From a virus, in the IMG/VR virus record IMGVR_UViG_3300044678_001569, positions 1 through 21,364 of that record: a DNA stretch of 21,364 nt, one strand, 5' to 3'. The position numbers and the translations under genes are program-made. Numbering within the stretch: the first letter of the stretch is position 1; the number at the start of each line of letters is the position of its first letter. The notes beneath the pieces are model-generated. The model had not been told where the DNA came from. It saw only the letters and a program-made list of their open reading frames with translations, and ran no database searches. This document shows positions 5,086 through 12,713 of this stretch, piece by piece.

Positions 5086-6801
5086 TTATCCACTCGACTC
5101 CGGGCCGTAACTATGCGTCATCATGTTTCTATAAACTTCTGAGGCCTCGCGCCCGACCCACTTTTTAAGCGTCTGCAGGTTCACGTCTCTGACCGCATTT
5201 CGCGATGGTTTCCACCCTCGTGATTGTCGCCCTTCAACGCCCTTCATGCCAACGCACAGTGATTGCGTGCCGTCCGCGTCGCGCCACGTAAACGTGCTGC
5301 CTTTCCATGCTCGCCACAACCGCAAGTCAACGGAAGGATGCCAGCCCTGTGCACATCGCTCCAGCGTTCCGAGCACTGCCCGAGTCATGCCTGTCCTGCA
5401 CAGGCTCGCGTGATGCTCCGACTGGTGGTTGTGCCGAAACGACCTGTGCCGCAGGTAGTAGTATTTTGCACCAAACTCGCCAACGAGATCCGCCCGCTGA
5501 AGTCGACCGACCATCGTAGACAGGTAGTGCGGTGCGTAATAGTCGTCATCCTCGACAACAAAAATGCACTCACCTTCAATGTGCGGGATCGCGGCTCGAA
5601 GATTGCGACAAAGCGAATGGTGAGGCATTGGACGTTGTCGAATGTAGTGTTGCCCCATCGTGCAGGTTGTTGGCTCGACACCATCGTCGACCACGATCCA
5701 CTGAATCTGACCCGTGTAAGTCTGTCGACTCATCCATCGCTCGCACAGAGCAAACGCTTCCGGCCTGTCTCCGGTCGGGGTGATTACTGTCACCCGTGGC
5801 GGATTCCACCAGTCCTGTGACCAGTCCTTCGCAACTCGATTGCGGGTCAGTTTTCTGTCTGCGTAAATCGCTGCCGTGTCGCCGGTGTGTTGCACAAGAG
5901 ACGGATTGTGAGTGAGGACAGGTATGTCTTGCTCAGCACATGCCCGGTGAATGAGTTGATCAACACAATCTGCTTTTGGCCATTTTGCCCATTGCGCCGT
6001 CTGCGTAATGGTTTGCAGCGTCGACCGCCGCATGAGCAATGCCAACGAACCAATGAGCGGCTGCCGGATCTTTGCCCACTTGTCGATACTTTGCTGCCGC
6101 GTTCCAGACGTGTAAAGCGAAAGCACCTCGTTTGTCAGGTTAAACTGCCTAAGATAGTCAGCAGTGTGAGACGATACGGCAATATCGTCCTCGCAAAGTA
6201 AAAACCATTCCGCTTCCGTGGTTGCCAGCAGATCGAGGCACATTGCCTTAAATGATCCAATCGGCCCTTTTTTTGTCGTCCAAACAACGTCACCTGCCAC
6301 GCCCGCATCTGGCTCGCAATATGTTTTGACGTTGCGAAATCCGGCTGTTTGCAGACTGGCAATCGTTTCTTGCCATCTGGCAGTGATCCGTTTGGCAATT
6401 CTTACAGCGGGCTGAATCGTTGTGACGAACTTTAGCGGGTACGATAGCGGCTGGCTGACCGGTGCAGGTTTGGGAACGATTGAATTGATAAGGTCAGACA
6501 CCATTGCGATCCGCTCCGGTGTCTTCATTCGATCTGGCCACGAGATTTCAGCAGCCAGCTTTTTTGCAATCGCATCGTGATCATGCGTGGTAATTTGATT
6601 CAGCGATTGCAAATATGCCAAACATGTTCCACAGGTTACTTTAATGCCCGCTGATGATTCGATTGCAGCTTTGATCTGGTCGCCAACTGTTGAAACGTTT
6701 TCGGCCACCGTCGCATTCACAAACGCAACGACCGCACCGCTTGCCTGCAGTTTGTGGCGAATAACGCCGGCCTCTGTTACTCGCTTGCGAATCGTTACCA
6801 T
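5086..6801 (-). CDS. Tandem glycosyltransferase (two GT-A-like domains)
   Basis: 571 residues from ATG 6801. The open frame extends to 7335, but that part lies over the upstream tail gene in another frame and is rejected. The ATG overlaps the stop of the 44-residue membrane peptide (ATGGTAA). Residues 1-110 form a helical domain with C57 and C60. Residues about 123-310 look like a first transferase domain with an EDD motif (204-206) after WFLLC. Residues about 335-540 look like a second, GT2-like domain: RVTVITPTGDRPE, IVVDDG (369-374), and EDDDYY (417-422) as the metal-binding acidic motif. Both acidic motifs are intact. It closes the late operon. Glycosylation of the virion or of the host surface is inferred; the sugar and acceptor are unknown. 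Confidence 0.75.
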   Translation of the reverse strand: MVTIRKRVTEAGVIRHKLQASGAVVAFVNATVAENVSTVGDQIKAAIESSAGIKVTCGTCLAYLQSLNQITTHDHDAIAKKLAAEISWPDRMKTPERIAMVSDLINSIVPKPAPVSQPLSYPLKFVTTIQPAVRIAKRITARWQETIASLQTAGFRNVKTYCEPDAGVAGDVVWTTKKGPIGSFKAMCLDLLATTEAEWFLLCEDDIAVSSHTADYLRQFNLTNEVLSLYTSGTRQQSIDKWAKIRQPLIGSLALLMRRSTLQTITQTAQWAKWPKADCVDQLIHRACAEQDIPVLTHNPSLVQHTGDTAAIYADRKLTRNRVAKDWSQDWWNPPRVTVITPTGDRPEAFALCERWMSRQTYTGQIQWIVVDDGVEPTTCTMGQHYIRQRPMPHHSLCRNLRAAIPHIEGECIFVVEDDDYYAPHYLSTMVGRLQRADLVGEFGAKYYYLRHRSFRHNHQSEHHASLCRTGMTRAVLGTLERCAQGWHPSVDLRLWRAWKGSTFTWRDADGTQSLCVGMKGVEGRQSRGWKPSRNAVRDVNLQTLKKWVGREASEVYRNMMTHSYGPESSG

Positions 6802-6929
6802 TGCTGTGGATAGTGGTGTTGAAATTCGTATGTGTTGAACCACGCTCCTGCCGCCGATGATGACAGCACAGCGACAACCGCAATGATTGCGACCATCAAC
6901 GGCCACTGGCACAAACGAATTACAAGCAT
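6795..6929 (-). CDS. 44-residue single-span membrane protein
   Basis: ATG at 6929 lies 10 bases inside the end of the upstream tail gene. Its TAA (6797-6795) overlaps the glycosyltransferase ATG, giving ATGGTAA. The frame therefore exactly bridges its neighbours, which supports a real gene. The product has a short N-terminus (MLVIRLCQWP), one hydrophobic segment MVAIIAVVAVLSSSAAGAWF, and a polar, His-rich end (HHYPQQW). A small holin-like or tail-assembly membrane protein is conceivable, but no endolysin is nearby and nothing shows the function. There is no strong ribosome-binding site, so it probably relies on coupling. Confidence 0.6.
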   Translation of the reverse strand: MLVIRLCQWPLMVAIIAVVAVLSSSAAGAWFNTYEFQHHYPQQW

Positions 6930-7543
6930 GGATTAGGCCCGTCTGAAAAGGGACACTCGCCAACCAACACGCCATTTCCGCCCGTGCTCGTAGGGCCGCT
7001 GGCGCTCCAGAATAAAAAGTCGTAAACGCCACGCCCGGCAGGCACGTCCAGAAAACGAATCCACGATAATCGCGTCTGACACGGGGGGGCCGCTTCTGAC
7101 CGCCCGCAGCACAGCTCGTAATCGTAGTGGATAGTGTGTGACAGCATATCGTCGCTGTACATGATAAAATAATACTCACACGGACGCACGATTTCATCAT
7201 CAACGTACGGGGATAATCCCGAAGGATTTGACGCGCGACGCACCAACACGCCCGGCAGTGACAACGGATCCAGCCCGCACGGAATAGTGATATTGAATCC
7301 GTCCCAATTGACGGGAATTGCGGTGTCCTCTCCAATGACCCACTTTTCTTGCCCGCTTGTGATTGTGTACGGGACAGACCCAGAAACGACCGCGCCTGCG
7401 CAAGTGTCGCCCGGAATGGTTGTCGATTTCAATGTGCCTTTAAGGCATGTCAGCGGTTCGGAAAACTCACAATCGCAAGGGGCGTTTGGGCATCCACCGC
7501 AGCAGCATTTAAGATAATCCGGTTGCCCGAACAATCCAGCCAT
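6920..7543 (-). CDS. Cys-rich distal tail-region protein, unknown function
   Basis: 207 residues from ATG 7543, which overlaps the previous stop as TAATG; a start nine codons earlier (7570) is possible but less likely. The N-terminus has a dense cysteine cluster (CCCGGCPNAPCDC) after MAGLFGQPDYLK, and further Cys pairs occur at ELCCGR and along the chain. The rest is beta-rich (GSVPYTITSGQ, FNITIPCG, RLSWIRFLDV). The cluster suggests bound metal or disulfides. It belongs to a set of three consecutive distal genes after the tape measure, where baseplate or fibre proteins normally lie, so a tail-tip role is inferred. No family is recognised. Confidence 0.7.
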   Translation of the reverse strand: MAGLFGQPDYLKCCCGGCPNAPCDCEFSEPLTCLKGTLKSTTIPGDTCAGAVVSGSVPYTITSGQEKWVIGEDTAIPVNWDGFNITIPCGLDPLSLPGVLVRRASNPSGLSPYVDDEIVRPCEYYFIMYSDDMLSHTIHYDYELCCGRSEAAPPCQTRLSWIRFLDVPAGRGVYDFLFWSASGPTSTGGNGVLVGECPFSDGPNPCL

Positions 7544-8163
7544 TACGACCCGCTCCCAGATGCAGGGCATTCACCGCATATAATTTCGTCGCACTCCTTG
7601 CCGACAAAGATGATTGGAGTTTTCCCGATGAGCACTGGCGGCCCATCTGGAGCACAGCAATCCCATCGTTCGCGATATTGCACGATATGCTCTTGGTAGC
7701 CTCGCACGATTCTCCACGGCGTTACGCCAGCCGCCGCTGTACCGCTGACTTTAGCCACGACGCAATCGGTTCCCAGCAATAGCGGAATCGTGACTGACTG
7801 CGGGTCGTAGGCGAGGACATAGGTGCCATTTCCGATGACCTTTATCGGAGGTGGGCTCAAAGTCAATTCGCAGCCGGACGCACTAGCGCTTCCGCTTGCA
7901 TCGCCTGCACATGGATTGCAATCTTCTTCGCCGGATCCTGACGCGACGCTTTCTTCAATTGTGCCGAGTTCGACTGTGTACAACCCGCATGAATGTACGG
8001 TGTGTATTTTCCCGTCGCGAACCGATCCACCACCGCTGATTTCTTTTTGCTGCCATCGCCCGCGATGCGGCTGTTCATTCATCATCCTGCGAGAGACTTC
8101 ACGCGCAATCTGCTTGTACTCGCCGTACCCTGCTTCGTTAAAGCCAATCGCAACGTCAGTCAT
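7543..8163 (-). CDS. Distal tail-region protein with Ser-Gly-Ala linker, unknown function
   Basis: 206 residues. The N-terminal part (about 1-70) is followed by a low-complexity Ser/Gly/Ala linker (VASGSGEEDCNPCAGDASGS), then a beta-rich part (PIKVIGNGTYVLAYDP) and a Cys-containing end (WDCCAPDG, ICGECPASGSGS). The protein ends in the same Gly-Ser repeat found in the upstream gene product. It starts with a 4-base overlap at 8163 and ends with TAATG at 7543. Its position after the tape measure suggests a distal tail or fibre component. This is inference; no domain is recognised. Confidence 0.7.
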   Translation of the reverse strand: MTDVAIGFNEAGYGEYKQIAREVSRRMMNEQPHRGRWQQKEISGGGSVRDGKIHTVHSCGLYTVELGTIEESVASGSGEEDCNPCAGDASGSASASGCELTLSPPPIKVIGNGTYVLAYDPQSVTIPLLLGTDCVVAKVSGTAAAGVTPWRIVRGYQEHIVQYRERWDCCAPDGPPVLIGKTPIIFVGKECDEIICGECPASGSGS

Positions 8164-9020
8164 GATAATGGCAGTGCGGAAAAGTCTTTGGTTTCGTACA
8201 CCGTGTCATACCGATAGACAGCATTTGCAGGAGTCGGATTTTCCAATGCCCTACCGGCCCCGTCCAATGGAACTGGCGCAGCCGGTAGCTCGTCGTCGCC
8301 AAGATTTCTGATGTTTTCCAGCCCCGGCGATCCGCTTCCACTCCCGCTGCCTGAATCGACAATTTGACGGAAGCCTGCATCCAAAACCTTGGAAAGCCAG
8401 CCTTGCTTTTGCAAATGAATGGTAAACGTCACCGTGCGGAATGATGTTCCGTTGCGGGACTGTTTTGGCGACACTGAAATGTTCTGCATTTTTGCCAAGC
8501 CAGCCCCGACCGTAACTCCGTCAACGATAAATGACGCTGAGTTTACTGCGTCCTGGTACGTCATAACCCACGTTGGAACCGTTGCCAGATTTTTTGAAAC
8601 AGTCACGTATGGCCGTGAGTCATCAATCATGATTGGTGGGTCGAACGGATCGCCAGCACTGTTTACAATCGCCTCCCCTGCGTAGTTGGTGATCGCGGCT
8701 TTTTGAAACTGCTCAGACCCCCACGTAATTTCTGCAGGATCGCTTGTAGGAATCTCAGCCAACTCGCGTTCGGTCGAGTATTCGGCGGTAACAGTCCAGC
8801 CCTTCCACGGGTCAGACGGGTCTACCTGCAGCGTCGTACACCATGCTCCAGCGTCGTCTGGGTGAACTTCACCAATCACCGGCAATGACGCATGTGAACC
8901 AACATGGTACGCTCTTTCAGTTTTCGCTGACGTAATCAACTTGAATGAGCGCGTATAACTCCGAGCCCCTTTTGTGTTGGTCGCTGGAGCGTGCCTTTCG
9001 CCAAGGTATGTAATCGTCAC
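8160..9020 (-). CDS. Tail-region structural protein with Gly-Ser tract, unknown function
   Basis: 286 residues. Mostly beta-type sequence (GWTVTAEYST, WVMTYQDAVNSASFIVDG, FRTVTFTIHLQKQGW), then a Gly-Ser tract (IVDSGSGSGSGSPG) and a C-terminal segment (YRYDTVYETKDFSALPL). It resembles phage proteins encoded between the tape measure and the fibres, possibly a distal tail or baseplate component, but I do not recognise a defined family. Four-base overlaps at both ends place it firmly in the late operon. Confidence 0.7.
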   Translation of the reverse strand: MTITYLGERHAPATNTKGARSYTRSFKLITSAKTERAYHVGSHASLPVIGEVHPDDAGAWCTTLQVDPSDPWKGWTVTAEYSTERELAEIPTSDPAEITWGSEQFQKAAITNYAGEAIVNSAGDPFDPPIMIDDSRPYVTVSKNLATVPTWVMTYQDAVNSASFIVDGVTVGAGLAKMQNISVSPKQSRNGTSFRTVTFTIHLQKQGWLSKVLDAGFRQIVDSGSGSGSGSPGLENIRNLGDDELPAAPVPLDGAGRALENPTPANAVYRYDTVYETKDFSALPLS

Positions 9021-9241
9021 TTTTCGACCTCCTCGGCAACACCTTCAGCAATGGCTTTTTCCGCTGACTCACCCTCTAAAATCGTGCCCCTGCGATAAAC
9101 CGCCCACAATCCCGTGATAGGTGATTCTGGATTTTCCGGGTCTGTTCTCGTTACTCGTGCAAAGCGAATAGCAGCCCTTCGCTCTGGACTCCAGTGCAAT
9201 GCAGTTTCTTCCCATCGAGTGACGTTCAAGATTGCTTTCAT
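9017..9241 (-). CDS. Small late protein (74 residues), unknown function
   Basis: Lies directly after the tape measure with ATGA overlaps at both ends (9241/9238 and 9020/9017), strong evidence of a real coupled gene. The sequence has a Trp-containing start (LNVTRWEETALHW), a charged middle rich in Arg and Pro, and an acidic helical end (EKAIAEGVAEEVEK). No family is recognised; tail assembly is inferred from position. Confidence 0.65.
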   Translation of the reverse strand: MKAILNVTRWEETALHWSPERRAAIRFARVTRTDPENPESPITGLWAVYRRGTILEGESAEKAIAEGVAEEVEK

Positions 9242-10773
9242 AAAAACTGTAGCCCCATCGTGACAAACTTCTGCGGCTTGTTTTCCTTTAATGCCTGCTT
9301 GAGTTCTTTAGTTTGCTTTTCAGTTGCCGTGACGTTCGGGTCTTTGCCTCGCTTTAGCATTGCCGCAAAGATCGTTGAGAATGCTTCTTGAGAGCCTTGT
9401 GCCATTGCTCCAGCAAGTTGTGGTTCCTGCTTTTTGATTGTGTCCTGTTGCTCACGCTCCGTGCCAAGCCAGTTTGAAAACGTTCCGGCGATTGCATTTG
9501 CTTGGATCTTGGCACGGTCGATCATTCCGCCAGCACCGCTCACAATTGATGCTGCGATGGGATCGTTGCCGATAGCCGTAAACATTTTGCCCAATGCTGC
9601 ACCTATGTCAGCGGATTTCGGCTTCATGTTTTCCAATACGCCCGCAGCAAAGCCCGGTTGCCTTGGTCCTTGCCATTGAAAAGGTGCTCGGCCATTTCCT
9701 TGCTGGCCGCCCGGCATAACCTGCCCTAACAATCCTTTGAGTCTTGCCCGAGCAACCGCCATGTCTTGCTCACCGGGCTTTCTCTGGTTCAGTGCGTTCA
9801 ATGCGTCCATCGCCTGCCCTTCAACTGGATTGATCAGCCCCATCCAGTCAATTTTCAGAGCATCCGCTACCATGTCCTTCAACATGGATTTCCATTTTTC
9901 TTTGACCGACAAAAACGCAACGTCCATTGATGCGTCAATCACGTCGCCGATAAACTTAACCTTGTCTGGAAGTTCATTGAACTTGGCCAGTATCTTGTTG
10001 GCCTCTGACACCATTTCTGTCAGTTTCGGAAGGATGGCTTCGCCAATCCCTCTCCCGATTGATTTGACGTTGTCGATCAACGTAGATGTCTGACCCTGAA
10101 ACGTCTGACTCATTTCGACCATCATGCCAGCAAAGTCGCCGCCCTCTGATGTCATAGCCTTCAACGCTCGTTCCAGGTGGCCAAAGTTTACTTGGCCCTT
10201 TTCAACCGCTTCCCTGACGTTGCCAAACTCCTTCGCCAGCTCTGCAGAGATATTGATTCCGCGTCCCTGAAGCTGATTGATGTCTTCCATGAACAAACGG
10301 CCTTGAATGCGAGCCTTGCCATAAATTTCTGCCAGTTCCGTCAATGGAATTCCCATGCCGGAAGACAGTTCACCCAGCGTTTTCAGTTCGGTAATCACAG
10401 TTCCGGCGTCTCCGCCGAACGCCAGCAACTGCTTTGCGGCCTGCGTGATTTCCATTGACTCAAAAGGCGTGCTGGCTGCAAACTTGTTTATCTGATCCAT
10501 CACCCGCGCGGCTGATTCGGCAGATCCTGTAAGCACCTTGAACTGCACGGATGCTGTTTCTGCAGACGCCGCAAGCCCTACCGTTCCAGACGCCAAACCC
10601 AACATGCTGGATGCTGACGATTTGAAGATATCCACGATTGCAATGCCGGAAACGATCTTTGTAACGTCGGCCGCAAAGCTGCGAGTTTCCCCGCGTGCTT
10701 TTGATAAGCCGCTTTGAAACTTGCGGCCATCAACGCCAAGCCTGGTTACAAGATCGCCAGCAATGACTGCCAT
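9238..10773 (-). CDS. Tail tape measure protein
   Basis: 511 residues. The N-terminal part shows the tape-measure pattern: GDLVTRLGVDGRKFQSGL, a hydrophobic segment near residues 37-70, SVQFKVLTGSAESAARVMDQ, then FESMEITQAAKQLLAFGGD and QLQGRGINISAELAKEFG, as in the TIGR02675 tape-measure N-terminal family. It sets tail length and may carry membrane-entry segments. By the rule of roughly 0.15 nm per residue, a tail near 75 nm would follow. The ATG overlaps the stop of the frameshifted chaperone (TGATG). It is short for a siphovirus tape measure, and no peptidase or lysozyme domain is seen. Confidence 0.85.
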   Translation of the reverse strand: MAVIAGDLVTRLGVDGRKFQSGLSKARGETRSFAADVTKIVSGIAIVDIFKSSASSMLGLASGTVGLAASAETASVQFKVLTGSAESAARVMDQINKFAASTPFESMEITQAAKQLLAFGGDAGTVITELKTLGELSSGMGIPLTELAEIYGKARIQGRLFMEDINQLQGRGINISAELAKEFGNVREAVEKGQVNFGHLERALKAMTSEGGDFAGMMVEMSQTFQGQTSTLIDNVKSIGRGIGEAILPKLTEMVSEANKILAKFNELPDKVKFIGDVIDASMDVAFLSVKEKWKSMLKDMVADALKIDWMGLINPVEGQAMDALNALNQRKPGEQDMAVARARLKGLLGQVMPGGQQGNGRAPFQWQGPRQPGFAAGVLENMKPKSADIGAALGKMFTAIGNDPIAASIVSGAGGMIDRAKIQANAIAGTFSNWLGTEREQQDTIKKQEPQLAGAMAQGSQEAFSTIFAAMLKRGKDPNVTATEKQTKELKQALKENKPQKFVTMGLQFL

Positions 10774-11114
10774 CAGTTCATTCCCGCTAGCATTCGCAAA
10801 TGGGAAGCAATCGCAATGGCGCTTTGCTTAGGCGAAAGCGCTTTCGGCTTGGTTCGCTTTTTGTGTTTTGCAATCCACGGCATGAAATCACGGTCTTTCA
10901 TTTCCTGCCCCATAAACGCCGCAATCATTCTGCCGATCTTTGTGAGAATCCGGCAGACTGCCTCACTTGTTCCAATCGGTTCAATCATGTCCTTTGCACA
11001 CCATTCATCGAATTGTTGGTGTGACATTTTCGACAGCATTTCATCAACATCAGTCGTTCTTGCAACGTGTTCAGCCAGTCGAAGTGCTGTCAGTCTTCGA
11101 GGGCTGCGTCTGAG
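10773..11114 (-). CDS. T domain of tail assembly chaperone, made by -1 frameshift
   Basis: This frame is entered from the upstream G gene by a -1 slip at A AAA AAC (11120-11114). It is open from codon CTC at 11114 through LRLAEHVART, then MLSKMSHQQFDEWCAKDMIEPIG, to TGA at 10773, adding 113 residues. The MSHQQFDEWCAKDM.EPIG block is the usual pattern of gpT-like C-terminal domains (MS..EF.EW.A...IEP.G). The fused GT protein would be 237 residues (124 from G plus 113). GT binds the tape measure and recruits tail tube subunits, as gpG/gpGT do in lambda. An independent start at 11039 is possible but has no good ribosome-binding site. Confidence 0.8.
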   Translation of the reverse strand, partial: LRRSPRRLTALRLAEHVARTTDVDEMLSKMSHQQFDEWCAKDMIEPIGTSEAVCRILTKIGRMIAAFMGQEMKDRDFMPWIAKHKKRTKPKALSPKQSAIAIASHLRMLAGMN

Positions 11115-11485
11115 TTTTTTGCGATCTTCTCGATATCCTGCTCTGAGAATCCCGACAGATCCAAGGCGACGTTTACCAGTCGTTCAATCACATCGCCGCG
11201 ACGTTTTCCAAGCTGCTCAATCTGATCCGCAGTAAACAATTGAACGCCGTCATCGTTTCGGCAGCACTCGACAAGAATCCTTTCGCGGACCTGCAGTTTA
11301 TGCTTCGCTCGCTTTGACTCAGACAACCGACTCTGCTGGTCTTCCCATGCCGAACGCTCACGGGGAGTCATGCCCCACACTGGAATGACCATACCGGGAC
11401 CAAGTTCAGGAACTGGCACGTCCTTTTTCGCCTGGGCAAGTTCTGGAGATGTCAAAAATTGTTCGGCCGTTGGAATCACTCTCAT
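11090..11485 (-). CDS. Tail assembly chaperone, G form
   Basis: 131 residues. Lies between the tail tube and the tape measure, the invariable position of gpG-like chaperones. Sequence features include a basic-acidic middle (MTPRERSAWEDQQSRL and KRAKHKLQVRERILVECC) and an ending with SGFSEQDIEKIAKNSDAALED; such N-domains contain ERE/RER-type helices. The slippery heptamer lies eight codons before its stop. Most ribosomes would stop and make G, and a minority would shift and make GT. The start is fixed by a 4-base overlap with the upstream gene. Confidence 0.75.
   Translation of the reverse strand: MRVIPTAEQFLTSPELAQAKKDVPVPELGPGMVIPVWGMTPRERSAWEDQQSRLSESKRAKHKLQVRERILVECCRNDDGVQLFTADQIEQLGKRRGDVIERLVNVALDLSGFSEQDIEKIAKNSDAALED
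11114..11120 (-). promoter_or_regulatory. Programmed -1 ribosomal frameshift site A AAA AAC
   Basis: On the minus strand the G-frame codons GCA AAA AAC (11122-11114) contain a canonical X XXY YYZ heptamer in the right phase. Slipping by -1 enters a frame that stays open into the T-like domain. No stimulatory hairpin was resolved by eye downstream, although GC-rich complementary stretches follow. Confidence 0.85.
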
Positions 11486-11871
11486 TCGTCATCCTCTTCA
11501 GTGTCGTCGTCGTCCGGCTCGACCCAATTCGGGCCGGGAATGTCGTTTCCGTTTTCGTCGTAGCCAAGGATTTCGCCGCTTCGAAATCGCTCGCGGTCTT
11601 CTGGATCGATTGCGCGAGCCAGCATTTCGCGAGACAGCAGCACGTCCGCCCGTCTGCTCGTCCAGCCCTTGCAGGCTTCTTCGGCTTCTGCGTCCGCAGG
11701 CTCACAGTCTCCATTGCCGACAAGCAATTGAGCCCCGCGACGATCGACCTCAACAACCGCTCCGAGCTTCCAGTATGGCTGCCCGGAGCTTCTGTCGATT
11801 TGATCCGCGTTTTCCGGAATGTCGAATGCCGCTGCAACGCCGTTATCTGATCTGACAAACTTGATCTTCAA
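11482..11871 (-). CDS. Acidic late protein between tail tube and tail chaperone
   Basis: 129 residues from TTG 11871, chosen because GGAG lies six bases upstream of it; the TTG two codons earlier (11877) directly abuts that GGAG. The N-terminus reads KIKFVRSDNGVAAAFDIPE and the C-terminus is a run of Asp/Glu (EPDDDDTEEDDE). No family is recognised. Genes in this slot are often tail chaperone partners or tail tube accessories, which is inference. It ends with a 4-base overlap with the G gene. Confidence 0.6.
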   Translation of the reverse strand: MKIKFVRSDNGVAAAFDIPENADQIDRSSGQPYWKLGAVVEVDRRGAQLLVGNGDCEPADAEAEEACKGWTSRRADVLLSREMLARAIDPEDRERFRSGEILGYDENGNDIPGPNWVEPDDDDTEEDDE

Positions 11872-11883
11872 GGCCAACTCCGA

Positions 11884-12300
11884 TTATGTTGAGTAAGCAA
11901 GCAGACCGGTAATCTTCAGGCTCACGTCAGCCTTTAATCCGTCGTTCATGGCTCCGGTGAACCCAAATCCCACGCCCGCTGATGTGAACTGCATGGCAAC
12001 GGACGATGCAGCCGTGGTTTTGATGTCCCAGACGCAAGAAGCAGGAGTTGTCACCAAGTCAGTGATTGCTTGATGACCGGCCAGCATGTCGTCGTAAAAG
12101 ATCGTGAACCCAAAGTTTCCGCCCTCTGAGTAGCCTGTCTGACTGTACTCTTTCCCGGCTCCGGACGTGTCCAGAGTTGTGGCGTCAAACGTTTCCGATT
12201 CCGCTCCGTCGTGATTGAAGTCAGTGATCTGAGCAACGGCCGTGAGCGATGCTGAGATTGTCTGTCGGATGATCGTGCCTTTGCACCGAATCTTGGCCAT
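11884..12300 (-). CDS. Major tail tube protein
   Basis: 138 residues. The pattern fits phage tail tube proteins: a beta-rich N-terminus (TIIRQTISASLTAVAQITDF), the ETFDATTLDTSG block followed by a glycine-containing EGGNFGFTIFYDD, then a helix with a following WDIKTT strand, and a repeated beta pattern at the end. It would polymerise as hexamer rings to form the tail tube. It has a strong ribosome-binding site (TAAGGA, eight bases before ATG), in keeping with a highly made structural protein, whereas most neighbours rely on coupling. It is small for a tail tube protein and has no added Ig domain. Confidence 0.8.
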   Translation of the reverse strand: MAKIRCKGTIIRQTISASLTAVAQITDFNHDGAESETFDATTLDTSGAGKEYSQTGYSEGGNFGFTIFYDDMLAGHQAITDLVTTPASCVWDIKTTAASSVAMQFTSAGVGFGFTGAMNDGLKADVSLKITGLLAYST

Positions 12301-12311
12301 TTGCTTTTTCC

Positions 12312-12713
12312 TTATGTGTTGAACTGAACATCAAGATCCAGCGTCACGACATGGACGCCAACGTCTGAACCATCCTGCGGAGCTTCGTAGTCGTCGCTTT
12401 CGTCATTCATCACAACCGCGCCAATTGTGTAGCTTCCTGCCGTCCCAGAGTAATCATCCAAAAACACCCTTACAGCGTTCGCTAATTCCTCTGCCTTGAC
12501 GCTGGTTGTGGCTCTGCAATCGATGTCGAATGTGATAAACCGAAGTTGCCCAGACCCGCCATCCATGCTGGGGTTTTCTTCGCTGCTCATCTGAGTAATA
12601 ACGATGTGTGGAAACGCGGCTTTCTGTGGTGCCTTGGTGACGTAGACTCGCGACCCGCATATTGCGTTGACCGTCGTTTCGTTTGTCAGCAATGACACCA
12701 ATCCGCTTTTCAT
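12312..12713 (-). CDS. Tail terminator/completion protein (DUF3168-like)
   Basis: 133 residues. The order SLLTNETTVNAICGSRVYVTKAP..AFPHIVITQ fits the DUF3168 family: a short helix, then GSRVY, a PHIVI strand, and later strands (LRFITFDIDC, a helix with VRVFLDD, and HVVTLDLDVQF). These proteins cap the tail tube and join it to the head. The position between the HK97-gp10-like gene and the tail tube is standard. It overlaps its upstream neighbour by 4 bases. Confidence 0.8.
   Translation of the reverse strand: MKSGLVSLLTNETTVNAICGSRVYVTKAPQKAAFPHIVITQMSSEENPSMDGGSGQLRFITFDIDCRATTSVKAEELANAVRVFLDDYSGTAGSYTIGAVVMNDESDDYEAPQDGSDVGVHVVTLDLDVQFNT

Noticed and set aside
6802-7335. N-terminal extension of the glycosyltransferase frame
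   Set aside because: It lies over the upstream tail gene and the 44-residue gene in another frame, has Cys/Arg-rich composition unlike a transferase, and the coupled ATG at 6801 is a better start.
10972-10979. Further CCAATCGG cores inside genes (here and at 6257-6264) as extra operators
   Set aside because: Only the 8-base core matches, the flanks lack the TATTCC...GGAATA arms, and no promoter lies around them.
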